Of a stretch of 42,245 nt of DNA, positions 39,695-42,245 are shown piece by piece. The notes beneath the pieces were generated by a model. That model was not told where the DNA came from. It worked only from the letters and a program-made list of their open reading frames with translations, and searched no databases. The DNA is from Clostridiales bacterium. Its GTDB lineage: Bacteria; Bacillota; Clostridia; Christensenellales; UBA3700. The stretch is from positions 1-42,245 of the forward strand of contig SVHF01000015.1 of the NCBI GenBank assembly GCA_015055975.1, written 5' to 3'. A program made the position numbers and the translations under genes. Each line of letters opens with the position of its first letter. The first letter of the stretch is position 1.

Positions 39695-42064
39695 TTATTT
39701 TTTAGATTTTCTTGAGAATCCGTTACAGAATCCAACTAAGATTCCTGCAAGCCATAGAGGCATTATACCACCACTCATTGCAGCCATACCTCTAAATGAA
39801 ATACCTAAAGCTGCTTCTAGAGTCATCTTGTTTTGTGGAGCATCCATCTCGTCTTTCTTGATTCCTGTTGCTGCTCTTACTGCCATCAACATAATCTTAT
39901 AGAAAATCTTACCAAATCCAGAACCTCTTACGTCTTGAACTGTATTTTCAAGAGTGTAATCACCCTTTCTTGTTGGAACTTCATGAATTGGTTCAAATCC
40001 TAGAAGCTTAGCATCTTCATCTGTTGGCTTACCCTTAAATGTTGTATACCAACTTCCCTTGTATTTATCTAAGTCTGATGAAGTATCTCCATCCTTTTTA
40101 ATTGTTTCTGTTAACTTAATATCTCTTGATGATGCACCGATTTGGATTTCATAATCACCCTTTGCAATAACGTATGCATTCTTTTCAACATTGAAGTATT
40201 CAAAGTCGCTATCTTTTAATTCAAGAGTAACTGTCTTTGTTTCTCCTGCCTTTAGGAATACTTTATCAAAGTTCTTTAATTCGGCTGCTGGGAATAATGT
40301 GGCCTTTGTCTTGTTTGCAATATATAATTGAACAACTTCAGCGCCATCTACTTTACCAGTATTTTTAACATCAACTGAAACTTTGTTTCCGCTAACCTTT
40401 AGGTTAGAATATTCGAATGTTGTATAAGATAGACCATAACCGAATGGGAATCTTACAGGAACATTTGCTGTGTTATAGTATCTATAACCTACAAAAATAC
40501 CTTCTCTATAGTTAACTTGATTCTTTTCAACGCCATATGTTTCTGAACATGGAACATCGTTATAAGAAAGTGGCCATGTTTCAGCAAGTTTACCAGATGG
40601 GTTAACCTTGCCAAATAGGATATCGCAAAGAGCAGAACCAACTGAAGCGCCAGCAAGATATGTATCTAAGATTGCTGGAACCTTATCTGCAAATGATAAA
40701 TCAACAACAGAACCTGCAGATAGAACTACGACAACGTTATTTGTCTTTGCCAATACTTTTTCAATTAATGTTTGGTGTGCTTCTGGAAGAGCAAACTTTG
40801 TAACTAATCTGTCACTTCCTTCTGATTCGTATTCGTCAGAAAGACCAATGTATAGAACAACTTTTTGATCTGCAATCTTTGCAACTGCTTCATCAGCAAG
40901 CTTAGCATTTGCTTCTGCATCCTTCATGTTCTTTAAATCATAACCAGGAGCATAATCGTAAGCGATTCCTGCTGCATCTAGAGATTCTTTCAAAGAATCT
41001 ACCTTTGGTGGATTTAAGAATGATGAACCAGCGCCTTGGTATCTTGGCTTTTCAGCAAATTCACCGATAACTAAAATCTTGTCATCCTTCTTTAGAGGAA
41101 GCATATTCTTTTCGTTCTTTAATAGAACCATACTTGATAATGCTACTTCTTTAGAAATCCTATGATGAGCTTCTTTATCGTAAGGAGTCTTCTTGCTTGC
41201 TGCATCTATTGTCTTTTCTATTAAATGCAATACATTGTATGCTGCTCTATCGATTTCTTCTTCAGTAATAAGACCCTTCTTAACTGCCTTTAATGTGTCT
41301 TTTAGATATAGTTGCTTATTACCTGGCATTTCTAGATCTAGACCACCATTGATATCTTCGTAGTGAACATGTGCACCACCCCAGTCTGTAATGAAGCATC
41401 CGTTATAGCCCCATTCATCACGAGCAATATCTTTTATAACTAACTTGTTTCCAGAAGATGGAACATTGTTAATCTTGTTGTATGCTGTCATGATTGTGTA
41501 TGGTTGAGATTTCTTAACTGCAATTTCAAATGGCTTTAAATAGTATTCCCTTAATGTTCTAATATCTAGATTTGAACTACCTGTCATTCTGTATGTTTCT
41601 TGGTTATTTGCAGCAAAGTGCTTTAGTGATGTACCAATGCCTTTTGATTGAATAGCATTGATCATTGATGCTGCCATTTCCCCAGCTAAAACTGGATCTT
41701 CTGAAAAATATTCAAAGTTTCTTCCGCAAAGAGGATCTCTCTTCATGTTAGTACCAGGTCCTAAAATAACTGCTACTTCTTCTTGGATACATTCTTCAGC
41801 CATAGCTTCGCCCATTTTCTTTAGAGCTTCTCTATCCCAGCTGCAAGCTGAGCAAGATGCCGTTGGGAAAGCTTCTGTTGGAACAACGTCTCCTACATTC
41901 ATTTCAGAACCAGCTGCTTTTCTTAATCCGTGTGGACCATCTGTTACCATAATTTCAGGAACACCAGCAGCTTCATTGCCGTTTAAGTGCCAGAAATCTT
42001 TACCAGATGTTAATATTAACTTTTCTTTTAATGTCAATTTAGACAATATTTCTTTTGCGTTCAT
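39695..42064 (-). CDS. GH3 beta-glycosidase (beta-glucosidase-like)
   Basis: 789 residues from the ATG at 42064, set by AAAGGAG; a longer frame runs through the promoter. GH3 features: VTDGPHGLR, LGPGTNMKRDPLCGRNFEYFSEDP, KHFAANNQE (148-156) and the nucleophile Asp227 in GCFITDWGG. The second domain has GAGSSFLNPPKV and GLSDEYESEGSDR. A fibronectin III-like domain follows (FPFGYGLSYTTFEY). No signal peptide, so probably cytoplasmic, cleaving imported beta-glucosides. The C-terminal 35 residues are unusual: hydrophobic with Gly, Met and Trp (MPLWLAGILVGFCNGF), ending RKSKK, like a membrane-associating tail. Its upstream region holds the inverted repeat CGTGT-TAT-ACACG, a possible sugar-regulator site. 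Confidence 0.9.
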   Translation of the reverse strand: MNAKEILSKLTLKEKLILTSGKDFWHLNGNEAAGVPEIMVTDGPHGLRKAAGSEMNVGDVVPTEAFPTASCSACSWDREALKKMGEAMAEECIQEEVAVILGPGTNMKRDPLCGRNFEYFSEDPVLAGEMAASMINAIQSKGIGTSLKHFAANNQETYRMTGSSNLDIRTLREYYLKPFEIAVKKSQPYTIMTAYNKINNVPSSGNKLVIKDIARDEWGYNGCFITDWGGAHVHYEDINGGLDLEMPGNKQLYLKDTLKAVKKGLITEEEIDRAAYNVLHLIEKTIDAASKKTPYDKEAHHRISKEVALSSMVLLKNEKNMLPLKKDDKILVIGEFAEKPRYQGAGSSFLNPPKVDSLKESLDAAGIAYDYAPGYDLKNMKDAEANAKLADEAVAKIADQKVVLYIGLSDEYESEGSDRLVTKFALPEAHQTLIEKVLAKTNNVVVVLSAGSVVDLSFADKVPAILDTYLAGASVGSALCDILFGKVNPSGKLAETWPLSYNDVPCSETYGVEKNQVNYREGIFVGYRYYNTANVPVRFPFGYGLSYTTFEYSNLKVSGNKVSVDVKNTGKVDGAEVVQLYIANKTKATLFPAAELKNFDKVFLKAGETKTVTLELKDSDFEYFNVEKNAYVIAKGDYEIQIGASSRDIKLTETIKKDGDTSSDLDKYKGSWYTTFKGKPTDEDAKLLGFEPIHEVPTRKGDYTLENTVQDVRGSGFGKIFYKIMLMAVRAATGIKKDEMDAPQNKMTLEAALGISFRGMAAMSGGIMPLWLAGILVGFCNGFSRKSKK

Positions 42065-42091
42065 AATTAAACTCCTTTTTATCCCTTTTAG

Positions 42092-42133
42092 CGTGTTATA
42101 CACGTGCATAAATATTATAGCAATTTTGCGCAC
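42092..42133 (-). promoter_or_regulatory. GH3 promoter with operator-like inverted repeat
   Basis: Minus strand TATAAT at 42114-42119, with no good -35 but a GTGCGC element (42128-42133) upstream. Downstream of the -10, CGTGTTATACACG (42092-42104) is an inverted repeat with perfect 5-bp arms, placed where a repressor would block transcription. Confidence 0.5.
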
Positions 42134-42170
42134 ATAATAAAACATAAAATTTTCACGCACTATATAAGCT

Positions 42171-42245
42171 GTAACTTGTAAAAGTAAATTCCAGTATTAA
42201 GTTCCAGTTTTCAAAATTTTGTAAAAGTAAATTCCAGTTAGTAAA
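42171..42245 (+). mobile_element. Partial insertion-sequence end (right edge)
   Basis: Bases 42171-42200 repeat the left edge (48-77) in inverted orientation, 29 of 30. TTGTAAAAGTAAATTCCAGT is present perfectly twice, at 42176-42195 and 42219-42238, with a shorter relative (GTTCCAGTTTT) between. Multiple transposase-site-like repeats in one end resemble IS21-family elements. The rest of the element is outside the window. Confidence 0.55.

Overview
The window looks like a chromosomal segment of an uncultured, low-GC, anaerobic gut-type Bacillota, probably Clostridia. The evidence is AT-rich DNA with TGG-coded Trp and TGA as stop, Gram-positive style ribosome binding sites and promoters, a LexA box of the Bacillus type, class III ribonucleotide reductase only, BspA-like leucine-rich-repeat surface protein, ECF-type uptake, and glycoside hydrolases with mucin or galactoside sugar genes. 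No rRNA, tRNA or CRISPR array is visible.

Layout. (1) 1-77 and 42171-42245 carry matching inverted ends of what looks like one insertion-sequence family, so the segment is probably bounded by two copies of it. (2) 138-5471 is an accessory island. It has a two-gene AAA ATPase/TOPRIM (RloAB/PARIS-like) defence module under a twin-operator promoter, a divergent large serine recombinase with a LexA box and folded leader, and a HipA-like kinase. (3) 5473-10467 encodes membrane and surface proteins: a six-helix protein, a type II membrane protein apparently split from its leucine-rich-repeat half by an A8 tract, and an MscS channel. (4) 10714-16833 holds a candidate small RNA, a CapD/PglF-type UDP-sugar dehydratase, galE, a NahK-like sugar kinase and an acidic/basic-tailed membrane protein. 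(5) 16976-21036 has nagA, an ECF S component, a lipoprotein behind a long folded leader, and a GH27 enzyme with an inserted domain. (6) 21118-31204 is housekeeping: dut, transketolase, DUF1846, a beta-CASP nuclease, nrdG, trxB and an nrdD-redoxin fusion with tandem NrdR boxes. (7) 31466-34607 is uracil salvage (upp, pyrR, uraA) with a leader attenuator. (8) 34683-42064 has DUF523, an AAA ATPase behind a phased repeat array, a polar amino-acid ABC importer, a second upp and a GH3 enzyme.

The most unusual items are the solute-binding lipoprotein of the ABC importer (37872-38717), whose two lobes appear in swapped order (a natural circular permutation), and the exact 29-bp-period array before the AAA ATPase (36234-36310). 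Next come the homopolymer-split surface protein, the twin operators flanking the defence promoter, and the uncharacterised folded leader before the lipoprotein/ECF pair. Function calls rest on motifs read by eye; no database search was possible.
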